64,000 nt of DNA from Rhea pennata (Eukaryota > Chordata > Aves > Rheiformes > Rheidae): positions 59,436,570 through 59,500,569 of the forward strand of contig NC_084667.1 of NCBI RefSeq assembly GCF_028389875.1, in the 5' to 3' direction. The translations under genes were made by a program, and so were the position numbers. This document shows, one piece after another, positions 1-12,781 of this stretch. How positions within the stretch are numbered: the stretch's first letter is position 1; each line of letters begins with the position of its first letter. The notes below the pieces were generated by a model. That model made no database searches, was not told the origin of the DNA, and saw nothing but the letters and a program-made list of their open reading frames with translations.

Positions 1-3000
1 CTTAATAGGTCAGGAACATCGATAACAGTTAAAGGGATATAAATATTCATTGTAATATTAAATCTCAACACTGTGATGTGTATTGTCTAGTCAGACATTA
101 CAACTGTTCTTGCAAGTTAACCATGACTGGCGTATACTTAATTTCACACAGAACTAACTAGACAAAACAAACAAACAAAAAATAAACAAAGCTACCCCTC
201 CACACTAAACACTCCCCAGACTTTTCAATACTCTCATTTCCATTAAAACAACAAAAAACACCTTACCCTACACATACGGGTTCACATGCCCAACAGCTCT
301 TCTACTCTCAACCTTACACAAAACCCAATGCTCCACCTAGATATTAAAAACAAAAAAAAAAAAAAAACAAAAAAAAAAAACTTAGATCTCAGCTGTGAGC
401 ACATTGGTATCAACTTTTCCCAGCCTGCTTAACAACAAAATCAGAAAAGCTTTGCCATAATAGGTGCAAGAAAAAATTAAATACTATCTATTGTTCCTCA
501 GGGACTCAGCTCATCACAATTTTCTTAGATAGCATCCATCACCCTTTCTGCTATCCCCATATAGAGCTATTATAGTCTGTGCACTGTCAATGCCTTTGGC
601 ATTAAATACTGTCCTCATATATGCCATAAAAGAATGATACTCAAAATTTAGGTAAGAAATATGAAGTATTATCTCCTGCTTGGCTGTAGCAGCTCCTTTT
701 ATCATTGTATCTCTTCTTAGGCAGGGAATAAGCGTTTTCCAAAAGTAACTTTTTCTTGCCTCCTCACTAGGGTCCAAGGAATATGGCTAGCAGCTATCTT
801 CAGAGGCACACAATTTTGTAACTACCATCCAAGGAGAAAAGCATTAATTTGCACTCACTAAGGAAAAATTTTCCATTTTTTTTTTCAAAATGCACAGACA
901 AACAAACAAAAAAAATCCTACAGGGCCAGAATAAAAAGAAAAGTAAGCTCCACAAAACAGGTCATAGACTGTATGGTTGAAAAGGGATATACAGCTGTAG
1001 TAATTTTGCAAGAAAAACAACAATAACCATGGCGCTTTCAGTCAAAAATATTTCTTGCTTGCAAGAATATCTCACAGTTCTGGGATTGGCATTTCTAAGA
1101 ATGCAGTAAGTACCATTTTTTTTGGTGAAAAAATACAGCACTATGTTCAAGGCTATACAGTGCAACTCTTCCAGTGTAATACTTTAGTAAAGGTGATATG
1201 TAGTGTACCATCATAAGCATGTCCTACACACAGTCCTCAAGTCCTGAAGGCCGTGAAAAGTTAATGATGAATGTGCCTTCTCAGTAAACCACAAAAGAAG
1301 TGAGAAGTACACTGTACGTTTCATTATCTCTTGGAAGAGCAACTGTGTTCAGGGCCAACAGTGTTTTTATGAAATGTAAAAATAGTTATAAAATAAGTGA
1401 TGAAAACTTTATGCACAAAATGTTAAAGAATAGAGAAAGAGGTATATTGATGGCAAAAGATCGTAACTAATAAAAGCACTCAGAGGTAACCCTGCTCCTC
1501 ATCTGGGGGAGGAGGATGTGTGAAAACACACCACCAACAAAAAAAAAAAAAATGCAGGAAAAAAGAAAAAAAGAATGATTGTTCCATTTTCTACTCTTCA
1601 GATAAAACTTCATTCCTAAAAAGATTAACTAGTCAAAAAAGTGTCCTTAACCAATTACTTCAAATCTGATTGATGCAAATTACAGAAAATAGCAAGAACT
1701 GTTACCTTCTAAACATTTCCATTTAATTTGTTGATTCAAAACTATAGAAATGCCCAATTGTTATAGCAACTCTGTTCTAGTTGTATTAAAGGCTCTACTC
1801 TTGTAATTATATATTTTTGTTAATCATGGAAAAAAAGGATCACAAAAAAAAAGGCTTTATGAATTTGCTTGCAAGAAATGACATAACGTAATGAGCTACA
1901 GCACTAATTTTTCCCTTTTCAAAATGTGAAATGTCAAGTAAAAAAGCATTTGGTCCAGACCTACAGATGTTATGTTCACATTACTTTGACCTCATCTACT
2001 GATTATTCCAGTCAATGGGGGGAGGGAAGGTCCTTATAGTCCAGAAGTAAAATAGCTGGGAAGAAAAACTGGAACACTAAGGGGCACTGCCAAAGTGTCA
2101 ATTTACATATGCATATACCTGACTACCTAATGATAAACTGCTCAAAACAGCAGCTAAATTCTCTTCAAAAAAGCAAAATATTTACTATTTCAGAATTTAG
2201 ATTCAGCAAGCTCTAATTTGCTACACAACTAGCACTGCAGCAAGGTAATTTGTTTTTATTAAAACTCAGTCATCAGTATTGAAAAATGCTTTGAAGTATG
2301 TTTCAAAACATACTTTCAAAAAAGTCTGAATCTTGTAACACCTTCATATAACCACAAGCAACTGCCATATTTAAAGAAGCCTGAAGGCAACACAAGACAC
2401 TAGCAGAAATAATCAAACACATACAAGTCAGTCACTGAACTACTGATGTCACAACATTGTTCCTTAACCTGAAACCCAAACACAAGTAAGTAGCAATAGG
2501 AAACAAATATATTTGTTCTGACCTAACCTGTCATTGGCATACCACCTGTTAAATAGGAATGTTATGAATGTAAAGCATAACCCAAATTGCAACAGAAGCT
2601 CAAAAAGTTGTCAGTCATCTTGTTTTCATTTTTATTACCTAATAAACTGCAAAACACCCATACGCTTATGGAACAAGCCAGCAACTCAATGAACCTTGCT
2701 GCTGGTTTCTAGCCTATCTAGTTCACAGAAATTCTTTTACAGTATCAACAGAGTATTTTGGTACATAGCATCTGGAAGTTAAAAATCACATCTGGCTAAA
2801 AAGCTTGCCTTGATACCCATTTTTGACCACTGATACCCATTTTTGACCACTGACCTGTACTCTTCAATCTGAAAGTTTATAGGATTTATTTCCTCCTCTC
2901 AGACATGAAACAACATTAGAGCACCGGAATTTTGCAAAAGAAATCCTTAATTGTTTCATTGAAAGCATTCTGCTGCAGTGCTTTGGTTGCAAGCACTGCA

Positions 3001-3859
3001 GAGAAACTGCAAATAGAAAGCTCTTTTCTAATAAAAGTACAGAAGACATGGGAGCCCTTATACAGGGTTATTTCACAAACCCGTATTTGAGACGAAACAG
3101 ATTTTTTAAAGGAATTAACAGAAAGAATATAATTGTTTATTATTCAGCCTCAGAATTCCTGTCAGAAGATGAACACTGTCATGAAGAACTCCTCTCTTCT
3201 GACTACTGCACCAACCCACGGGGAGCAGTGGGGGGAGGAGGGAGAAAGAGTGGAAGGAAACAGCACAGAGATCCTGTCACGGTAGACAATCAAGGTTGTT
3301 TGAGGGGAATACAAAGGTTTTACCTTCGGAAAAAAGAAAAAAATAAAATAATAAGTGGCAGTTTCACAAAAGAGCTGGCAGGGAAGGGAGACGGCCGTTC
3401 CCCCAGAGGCGGCCAGCCCGAAACGCGGCTGCTTTCTGCACCGGCCTGGCAACCGCACGAAGGCCGGAGCTGGTTAACCCTTCCCCACACCTGGGCGGCG
3501 CGGGAAGGAAAACAAATAAATAATAATAAAATAAGCCAGTGTTTGGAGGGAGAGCCAAACACACACGGCCAGCGGCGCACGGCACCAGGCCTCGGCAGCG
3601 ACCGCCAGCCCTCCCGCCCCGCGTTCCCGACACGGCCGGGGAGGGCACCTGTCAGGGCGAAGCCTCGGCCTGTCACGGCGGCGCCTCGGCGGCCGTTCCC
3701 TCCCCGCCCGGCCCCCCGGCCCCGGGCGGCGGCCTGGCTGCCCGCGACCCCGAGCCGGCAGGACGGCGCCGCCGCGGCGCTCCCTCCGCCGCCCGCCCCA
3801 CAGGAAAGGCGGAGGCGTCCCGCCGCCGGGCGGCGCGGAGCCGGCCCCTTCCCACTCAC
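1..3859 (-). other. PPP1R13B: PPP1R13B intron 1 (5' part)
   Basis: This AT-rich stretch lies downstream of the PPP1R13B exon 1 donor on the minus strand. I found no exon with a convincing reading frame and splice sites. It holds A-rich low-complexity sequence near 350-380 and a perfect two-copy 20-base tandem duplication at 2811-2850. ORFs of 60-98 codons occur on both strands but none has a recognisable product. Confidence 0.7.
2811..2850. repeat. Two-copy 20-bp tandem duplication
   Basis: TGATACCCATTTTTGACCAC occurs twice in immediate succession with no mismatch (2811-2830 and 2831-2850), followed by TGACC, the start of a partial third copy. Perfect identity suggests a recent slippage or duplication event. 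It lies in PPP1R13B intron 1. Confidence 0.9.
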
Positions 3860-4840
3860 CGGCATCATCGCCGCCGCCGAGCCAGCCCCGCCGAGGCTGC
3901 CGCTGCGCCGGGCCTCGCCGGCCGCCGCCGCTCACGGCGCAGGTGGGAGGACGCCGCGCTCGCCCCGCCGGCGCCGGCAGGTGCCTCCCGCGCTCCCCGC
4001 GGCAGGAGGAGCGGGCGGCGGCCGGGCTCCGAGCCCTCCCAACCCCCCTTCTCCTCAGCGTGGCGGTGGCGGCAGCGGCGGCAGCGGCGGCGGCGGCCTC
4101 GCTGCCTGCTTCCCGCGGCGCTTCCTGCGCGCGCCGCCCAGCCGGGGGTTAACAGCCGCCCCGGCCCCATTGGCCGCCGCGGGAAACGGCGTGGGCGGGG
4201 CGGCGCGCGCACGGCGCGGGGGGGGGGGGGGGGGGGCCGCGGGCACGCGCGCTGCCGCCACACGTGACCCGGCGCCGAGGCGCGGCCGGTTCGCGGGTTG
4301 CGCGTCGCTCCGCTCCCCCGGTGCGGGCGGGCGCGCTAACCACCCCCCCCCCCCCCCAACACCGGCCGCGCTGCGCCGGGGGGCGGTTTCCCTCACGCGT
4401 GGCCCCGTCCCGTCCCGCCGGTTCCCCCTGCGGCGCCGCTCCGGGCCCGCCCCCTTCCCTCGGCTGGGAACGTGTCGGTAAGGAACAGCGAAAGGTGTAA
4501 ATGGATGGCAAAAAAAAAAAAGATGATAACCGATAACAGCTCGGAGGGGTGGGCGGTAACTGGGTGCCCCCGCCGGTACACACGCCGCCGGCGACCCCGG
4601 CCGCGAGCTCCCACGTTTCCAATGAGCCTTAAATCCGCCGCTCCGGTTTGTGGCGCTTCCTTCCGCTGAAGTAGAGGAGCGGGATGAAAGGTAACAGCTC
4701 GGGAGGAGCGCGGCGGCCGCGGGGCGCGGGCGGGCCGTTAATCCCCGCCGAAAGGCGGCGTGCGTCGAGCGGGCGCTCGAGGCGTTCGGTTCAACGGCCG
4801 TTCCCGAAGGCGAGTTACTCTGTCTACAGAGCACCCTGAC
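3540..4840. promoter_or_regulatory. CpG island / PPP1R13B promoter
   Basis: This is a dense CpG region flanked by AT-rich DNA on both sides. It includes the first coding exon of PPP1R13B and its 5' UTR. Visible elements are an inverted CCAAT box (ATTGG, 4169-4173) in the orientation suited to the minus-strand gene, a CACGTG E-box at 4261-4266, many GC boxes, a 19-base G run (4218-4236) and a 15-base C run (4343-4357). The right half (4480-4840) is a possible divergent promoter, but I see no supported gene starting there. Long ORFs through the island are a by-product of high GC, not genes. Confidence 0.8.
3860..3868 (-). CDS. PPP1R13B: PPP1R13B (ASPP1) first coding exon, partial gene
   Basis: On the minus strand the sequence reads ATGATGCCG followed directly by the splice donor GTGAGT, so the exon codes only M-M-P. 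ASPP1 begins MMP-MILTVFLSNN, and a break after MMP fits its known first exon. ASPP1 is a cytoplasmic and nuclear p53-binding protein that promotes p53-driven apoptosis; its ankyrin and SH3 domains are coded by exons that must lie beyond the left edge. The 5' UTR runs rightward into a CpG island with CGG/GCA trinucleotide runs (about 4071-4100), and an inverted CCAAT box sits about 300 bases upstream. The identification rests on three codons, the donor, the promoter island, and the position next to ATP5MJ and TDRD9. That context is what makes it convincing. Confidence 0.8.
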
Positions 4841-6042
4841 AGGGCGCAGCGAGGAGGGGAAAAACGATACGTTTTAGGAAGTTTTTGAGAGGAGCCAATG
4901 AATGTAATTTTGTATTCAAAAAAAGAAAAAGAAAAGAAAATTCCTCATCAAATTTATATTAAACTTCAGTGAACAGAAGAATAGCAGTGACTAGGAATTT
5001 ACTATGTTTCTAAATGTTTGTGGCAAAGTTGTAGTTCTAGCAACAGGGGAATCATGAACCTTTGCCATACTCATTCCTTAAACATTAGTGCCTTCCTCAT
5101 TAATCAGGTGATACTTCTTGCCAGAGATTCTTACAGGATGGTCTACAAACTACTCGTAGGTATACTTCAGAGCTTATTTCTCCCTGTTTCAGCGATGGAT
5201 TTAAAAAGCTAAAGTACAATAAATGCTATCCCACTATTACTTTTCCCTTGCAATGGGAGGAACACTATCAGAATGAAAGCTGGGAGAATATGATGCAGAC
5301 AGTTGCCCCTGGGAGGGAAGGCACTCCTCTGTACAGTCTCTTTTTTGGAATAATGGCCTGCAATATGAAAGTGTCAACCTCTAAGACGCGTTCCTTTTGG
5401 CAGATACAGGTTCAACCAATGAAGCAACCAGACAGACTGGATGCTGAGAACTAAGAGGAAATGTCTTCAAAAGGTATGGTAGATACTTTATATGCAAGCC
5501 TATTTTTACTCCTATTTCTACTTCCCTTGGAAAACAAAACATGTCCCATCCCTTCCCATCTCCATTTTCCCACAAAAATGAGGAAAGGAAAAAGTAAAAT
5601 TCTAACCAACCTTTACAAAGCATAAGACTTTAAATTAACTATCAACCTCTCTCCTGCAGAAGACTTTATGAGAACCACCCTTTCACCAGCCAAGGGATGC
5701 AGCAAACATTATAAAACCTTCTGATTCCAGCTATGTGTTCCAACTCCTAGTGTCTACAAATGTTTTGTTTAATGCAGACAGGAAAATCATAACTTCTGAT
5801 CACGTACTTCTGGGATTTTTCACTGTCCATGCATTTCCACATCAAAGTTCTGGTTTTCCTTTGCAGAAATTATGTTGCTTGACCAAAGGACTGGGGGTAC
5901 CTACAAGTTGCCTTTTCAGATAAAAGAGATTGTATGAAAGCGGTCATGACCTGGGAATTTCTGAGAAGAGAATTTGGAGCTGATACAGAGGCAGATTAAA
6001 ACCAGAGATGCAGAATCAAAATTATTTGTTTCCAAATATGTA

Positions 6043-6044
<2 letters not shown>

Positions 6045-6076
<32 letters not shown>
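6045..6076. repeat. (TG)16 microsatellite
   Basis: An uninterrupted dinucleotide repeat of 16 TG units. It is likely polymorphic. Confidence 0.95.
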
Positions 6077-6079
<3 letters not shown>

Positions 6080-9000
6080 TATGCTTAATTCTTTTGACAT
6101 TTTTCTAAAGGAAAGGTTTTCTGCTTATTTTTTGGTATAAATTCTAATACATGTTGTTCTGAACTACACTCCACTTGGTACCTGAAAAACAGAGAAATAC
6201 CCTTCAGCTTTACAAATTTAAGCCACCGTCAATTAACATTTATTCAACTTCTAAATATTAAAAAATGAGGACTTACTATTTATTAGTTATTGTAACATTA
6301 GTTATTGAGATTTATATTGAGCTCTTCACCTAGAAATTGGAATTTGACTCAAACATTCAAAGTACCATATTAATATTTTTTTAAAATATTGGAAATTAAT
6401 GAATATATAGAAAAAAATGAAAATACATTTTGTATTTAACTCAGATTTATTGGAAAAATGAGTATTAACTGCAGTTAATAAACTGGCTGGCCTTTTACAT
6501 GATCATGCACAACGTTCTTAAGACAAGCAGAGATGCCCAAAAATACAGATGGGAGACTAGTGAGATTTTCCAAAGCACTCTTGACATTGTTCCAATCCCT
6601 GTTTTATTTTTCAAGTGTCTAATGGCCAGATTTTCGAATGCTGCTGTTTTTTGAGTATTTAAAACTACCAGATCTGATCTCCTAGTTGTTTTTTTTTATG
6701 GATAGACAAAAAGAGGAAAATGAGTTTTCTTGCCTTCTCAGATCACAATTTTCTTCAGTTTTGCATTAACCTGGTAATGCTTCTCTGGAGCATAGGAAAA
6801 TGTTTTAAATCTTTGGAAGTGTCACGTGAAAATAAGTATTTATTTTTTAACTTAAGATTTTTTTCTTTTCATGTGGTATTATTTTAAATAACAAGTACTT
6901 TCTATTAATAGCTAGAAAGAAACATTCTCAAATGTCAGAGTGTGATATATCTTATCCAATGTCAATAATTGAAAAATTATGCATGTAGTCTAAATTAGTC
7001 ATCTAGGCTCTTTCTATAGATAAATTGGAATGGGGAGGGAAGGGAGAGAAGCAGTTCTGCAGGCAATTCATTCCATCCTGAGATATTCGTCCCACTATCT
7101 AAATGTCTTGGTCTTTGAAGGTGCCTATCTTTCTGTTGATTAAAGATGGAGCCTGGATGACTAGCTCAGATTAGACAGCAGGCTTTTAGATGGCTACAGG
7201 TATGATGGGTTTCCTCTTGACCAACAGAATAAAATCTCTTAAAAAAATGACTACAAATAGGTGTCTTAGGTTTTTGTATGTGTGTTTTAAAAAAAAATCC
7301 TTTCTGAATAACTTAGTAAATTACTTTATTACAGAATATAATTCTCCTTTCAACAATTACTTCTTTGCATTTGTTGTAATGCAGGCAGGAGGAACTGGCC
7401 ATGAGTAAGTAAGTAGTTGTAAAAGTCGAGTCAGGTAAGTACTTGTAACCTTGCCATGCAGGTGTAGTGTGCTATAACAGAGCATACAAAACAAAAAGAC
7501 TGAGGTGTTTCAAGAAGAATTTCATAGCAGGTAGTTTAAAATATTGTTAGTGAAATACTGTGTAAAATAAGCAGTATATATTTACAGGAAGGTTATTTTA
7601 ACTTGTTACTATGTCCTCAAGTAACCTCTGATTCCAGAAACAAGCTGAATTCCTAAGGCTGCAACAAAAAGGAGTTCATAGTGAACAAGTCATATGTTGC
7701 AGTGTTTGAATTCATATACAGCCAATGCATTTCCAACCCCATCAAACTTGTTCAGAGATAAACTATAAATAATAATCTAAAAAAAACACTTTGTGTGTTG
7801 TGTATACAGTATTTGAGAAATGTGAAGAAGAGAGAGAGACTTTTTCATCACTACCTTGTAATGTTATAAAGAATGCTGGATTAGATGACTAATGTAAAGC
7901 TTACACAGTGCAATCAACTCAGTGTATCATTCTGAAAAGGAGTATAATAATTAGAGCAAGAATGAAGCCGTCTCATCTGTATATATTACAGCTGTGTATA
8001 CTTCCTGGGATTTGAGTGTCTGATAGGTCATATGTTTCAGCCCTGCATTTAGTGGATTAGACATGTAATTTCTTTAAACAATAGCGTAAGTTGTATGCTT
8101 AATCCAAAGCGCGTGATTCAAAAAATGTTAATTTATGTAGGAGAGAATGCTGTGTCCTTATTGGGAATGTGTTTCTGTACATTGTCATGAAATTCTTGTA
8201 CAAATAGGTATTGTTAATTTTTTATGTTGTAGCTCTCTGTTGTAGTACAGAAGATACAGCCCTGTAAGAGAGATTACGTACCGTCCTTTTTACAGACAGA
8301 AAATCTTGTTCTGCTCCCCTGTAGTTTATAATGACGAAACCACTAACTATATTAGAAAGGGTGGGGAAAACAAAACAGAAAGTTAAAAGTCTTAGAAGAG
8401 GATCTCTCTGTTTGCACATTCAGGCTTGTAACCACTTCACTTCTCAAGATGTTTTCTTTTCCATTTTTTTTAATGAATGGAAGCATCTGTGACTAGCTAG
8501 ATGGTAGGATATTAGCTGAAACATTAATTAGGATAGAATAATGATTCAATCCTTCATGCTTTACTCCTGTTCTTCCTTGCATACCACTTTCTTGGGTGCA
8601 TTGCTTCTAAAGTTTGAAGGGGGGAGGGGAAGGACAGGTCATGTCTTAGGATAGAGCCTATCCATTTCATTTTTTATTGTAAATCTAAAATTGTTCTCAG
8701 GTATCTGAACCAAGATTTAGTGGGTCAGGTACTCAAATTTTCTTTTACAATAGCTGCATGAAGTGATTCATGCAGAAACACACTCTCATTCAAGGCCTAA
8801 TGTAAAATTCTGTGATACTATATTAGTTTTTACTCTGTGCTGCAAAAAATGGTGGGCTAATCTGCAACTCTTCTGTTAACCATTGTTTCCTCGTTTAAGA
8901 TGATCAGCTATTTTATTTACTGTAATTGAAAACAATCTGCCTTCCTTCCTGATCTTTATTGCTAGATCTGATGTAGATTTTTGTTTAATTTAAATTATTC

Positions 9001-12000
9001 CCATACAAAAAAAAAATCCAATAATTCCTAATATAAAATGTGCATTTTCTTCTAGGATGTCTTTTTCGTGGTTAGCTTACTTGAGGTAAATAGATGTAAA
9101 AAGAAACATGCAGAGGGTGTACTGTAATGAAGGTCATGTTTCCTGCTCTTGTGCCTGGTAATGGCTGAATTTGGACTGCAGCCTGGAATGGGAGATTAGG
9201 AAAGTCTTTTGCCCGATACTAAAGTCTGGGATATACTAGGAGGTGGTCTTCAGTACATATTGAGATGAGCTGATGTGCAGAGGAGACTTGGAGATAAAAA
9301 CTTGTTGCTGAATGGAATATTCACATGAAGTAGAAGAAAATACATATCAATTTAAACTTTAAAAAAAATGAGTAATCTGTCTATGCTTAGTATTTAAACC
9401 ACTACATCGTTAAGAATTTACTACTGAAAATACAAACATCCTTTACCTTTTTTGTGAACACACTACAGATTTTACAGATACAAAAGGTAAGTTTCCTCCA
9501 AAAATACTGGATAGTATATTGAATCTGCTGTTTACATTGAATTCTGTAACAGTTCAGGAACAGGATATGGTTTTGGTGTAAGCTATAATTCTATGGAAAA
9601 CACTTTTGTGATACATATATATATATTTTAAAATGTCAAGGGATCACTTTTTGGACTTCTTGATTACAAAAAAAATGGATTGTGAGAACATGGCCATCTT
9701 TTGTACAGGAGAATACAACTTGCTATGAATTTGGTATTTTTTGGTCAAGATACTTATTAATAGTGCAGGTTGATAGAAGAGTAACTGTGCTGAAATAGTC
9801 TGACCAGCAGATGTAATCTAAGAAGTTTGCAGTAACGTTCCTTCCATATTATAAATAAAAACATTCAAGTGTTTGTACCTTACTGATGCTTAAGGTTCAT
9901 CTTTTCTAATTCTTTGTATAAGTAGTGGTTTTCCAGTTAAAGTAATGATGTTGTAGTCCTGGAAACAGTAATGAGACAAAATGCTTGTGCTGATAAGTGG
10001 CTTTGGCTCATAATCCTCCACAAACATATTTTTAAACATTGTTTGTTCTTACTGTGATCCTATGACAAGGCTTACTGCAAATTTTAGCAGGATAAACAGA
10101 TGAGTATCAAAAGTAGAGTGAAATAAATTGTATAGGGCATTGATAGATCCTGTTGAAAATGATTCAGTGAAAAGCCCTAGAAATAGTGACAATAGAATAA
10201 CATCACCAACGTGTGTTTAGAATCTACATTAGGCTTATTTTTTCAAAAAAGGTATCACAATATTATGCAGCTGAACCTCAGGATATTGAAAACAATGCAA
10301 TGGACTGTGTTGATCATGGAGGAGTACGCAAAAGAACAACATACTTTCTTGGAGATGATGAGATGCTTCTTTAAAGCTTTGTCTATTGCTTATGCCTCAA
10401 ATACAAAACCAGTATTTCTATTCTATAAAAGGCTAAACTACAGGACAAGGTAAAGTAACTTGCATCTTTTCTTTTTCTTCTAATCACTATGTGAAAGTCC
10501 TACACAAATTTTCTTGCTTTCTGTTTCTACCCTAGAGAGGCCTGAGTACATGTTTAAATTAGTAGCCTTCAATTAAAAGGAGGCTTGATGATTGGCATTA
10601 ACAAGAATACATAATTTGAAACCACAGTGGAAATATTTTTGGCAAGACTCTTCTAGATGCGTTACTTCATAAGAATTAAGCATATCAGAGTATCCTAAAA
10701 GCTATTTACATCTCAGTGTTCACTGAAACAGCAAAAACCATTGTTAAAATAATGGGTATGTCTCCAATTCTCAGCTTACTGAAATAAATGCAAAATTTAC
10801 TTTAAATGTTTGCAAAGTAAAGTATCTAAGTATCTCAAGGTTCTAGTTTGGACCAATTTTCTTTTTTTTTTTTTTTTTATTTTTTTTCAAACTACATGTG
10901 GAATACAGTCTGGTTTATAAAGGAGTATAAGGAGATAAGTAATTTCAGGTACAGGATAAATTATTTTTTCTGTGTTTGTGTAAAAGCTACTTGAAGCATC
11001 ACCAGTAAAGAATCACTAACATAACAGTATGAGTATAGCTTAAGACTGCTGTAGGTACACTCAAGATAGGCATGGAAATGCTTCTGGTTAAACAAAGAAA
11101 AGTAGCCTTCCCTGTGTCCTTGGTCCTGTATCAATGTCTGTTTGCAGTCTAACCCATTTTATTATTTTTCTTCCTCTATAGTACTCTGGTTGCATTCATA
11201 GCCCAAGTTGTTGCAGTGTCTGTTTATATAGCATTCCATCTGAAATACCTCACAACAGTCCATACCCGAAGAATTCCCCTTAATTGTTCCAATTCTTAAT
11301 GTTATCAGAAGCATGCTGAACAACAAGTTAAAACAAGAAATGAAGACTACAACTGATACTGCAGGAGAAATCTGTTTAGGCAGAAGTACTCATCACAGAT
11401 AGGATTCATTCAATATATTGCTGTACTTCTACCACCCACAGAATTCCTATTATCATTTTCTACCAAACAGTTCAGTAGTTCTGAAGAAGTCTCTATTGTC
11501 TAACAAATAGCTGAAGATGCTGTCATGATATGGATATTAAATAGTTAAAAGGTCATGCTAATTTAAAAACAAATACAGCTACTTTAAGTTTCTGAAGGTC
11601 ATAATAATTAAAAACATTTTCAGTTTGATGACAACCAGTGTAACTTTTGATTTGAAGAAACATCATCAAAGTTTTATTACTAAACCTGAATGTATTCTTT
11701 CTGCAAGTATTGAACATTAAGATACTGTAGTGTAATTGTTCTCTACTGCCTGCTTGTTAGTTTGTTCTTTTGTTCCAATTAATTGATACTGTAAGTTTGA
11801 GAAGGGAACATAGCGTCAGAGAGGAAGGAAGCAAGTTTTTACATTTTTGCTGAAGCAAAAATGATTTGTAAACAGGGTGGAGTTCTGCATTACTCGAATT
11901 GCTGCGTTGACAGTGATGACAGTTCTTATGGGAGAAACAGTACTTTGATCATGTGTGTATCTGGGTATAAGGAGGAAATTTGCATTAAATTATTTAAGCA

Positions 12001-12763
12001 TTACGTTAACATGGGAGAGTCAGAGGAGTGACTGGTCAGGTAGAAATTCTGATTCTATCCTTTTGCAAAAAAAAAAAAAAAAGTTTGCTGTTTTGCTGTA
12101 GCATAAGTTATAAAGTAGATTTGCTATAAATAGGATCAGGGAGTGGATCCAAACTAAAATAGAAGAAAAAAAATTGCTCTATTATGTTAGAGAAAAACAG
12201 TATAAAATTATTAAAAATTGACTGATCACAAGTAGTTAAAGCAGCACAACTAAGAAACACAATGCAGGTTGGTGTACCACCTCCACAGGCTGGTACAGCT
12301 GCCGAAGCACTCATGCTGTTAAACCACAGTCAGAGAAATCACAGTGCATTTACCAGAGTTTAATTAAAATTTATAAAGAATCCATTCTTGTGGTGGTCAG
12401 CTCATGTTAATTTAGGGGAGAATCACTGTCTTCAAGGAGACTGCCTGCAGCAGTGCAGTAGAATACTGGAATTTCTTGTTTTGAGTTCCCCATAAATTAA
12501 CAAATCAAAATCACATGACTTTTTCTTAAAGAGAATACTAGTTGTTAAATGTTAGTTGCTAAAGGTCATGGAATTTTAGTATGAAGAGCTTGCTGTTCAA
12601 GAACTATCTTGTAATTTCTTCCTCCATTTACCAAATTGTTAGCCAACACATTCAATGCCTAAGGGAATCTCTTATCTTACTATTTCCTTCCTAGTAGGTT
12701 TACGGATTTCCGTGAACCAAACAATAGAGATTTCACGTGTTGATTTCCTCACTCAGTTTCATT

Positions 12764-12781
12764 GCAGCCACCTGGTGGTGA
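12764..12781 (-). promoter_or_regulatory. CTCF-like motif
   Basis: The sequence GCAGCCACCTGGTGGTGA closely follows the reverse-complement CTCF core (AGCGCCCCCTGGTGGCCA), with all of the central CC-CCTGGTGG conserved. It lies between the PPP1R13B and ATP5MJ promoters, where an insulator or loop anchor would be plausible. Binding is inferred from motif similarity only. Confidence 0.5.

Noticed and set aside
514-777. 87-codon minus-strand ORF of fairly normal composition
   Set aside because: No recognisable domain, no supporting splice sites in the PPP1R13B direction, and no relation to ASPP1 sequence. Left unannotated.
3048-4481. 477-codon plus-strand ORF and several overlapping ORFs on both strands
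   Set aside because: It runs through a CpG island and translates to Pro/Arg/Gly/Ala-rich low-complexity sequence in every frame. Stop codons are rare there because of GC content. It overlaps the PPP1R13B first exon and promoter.
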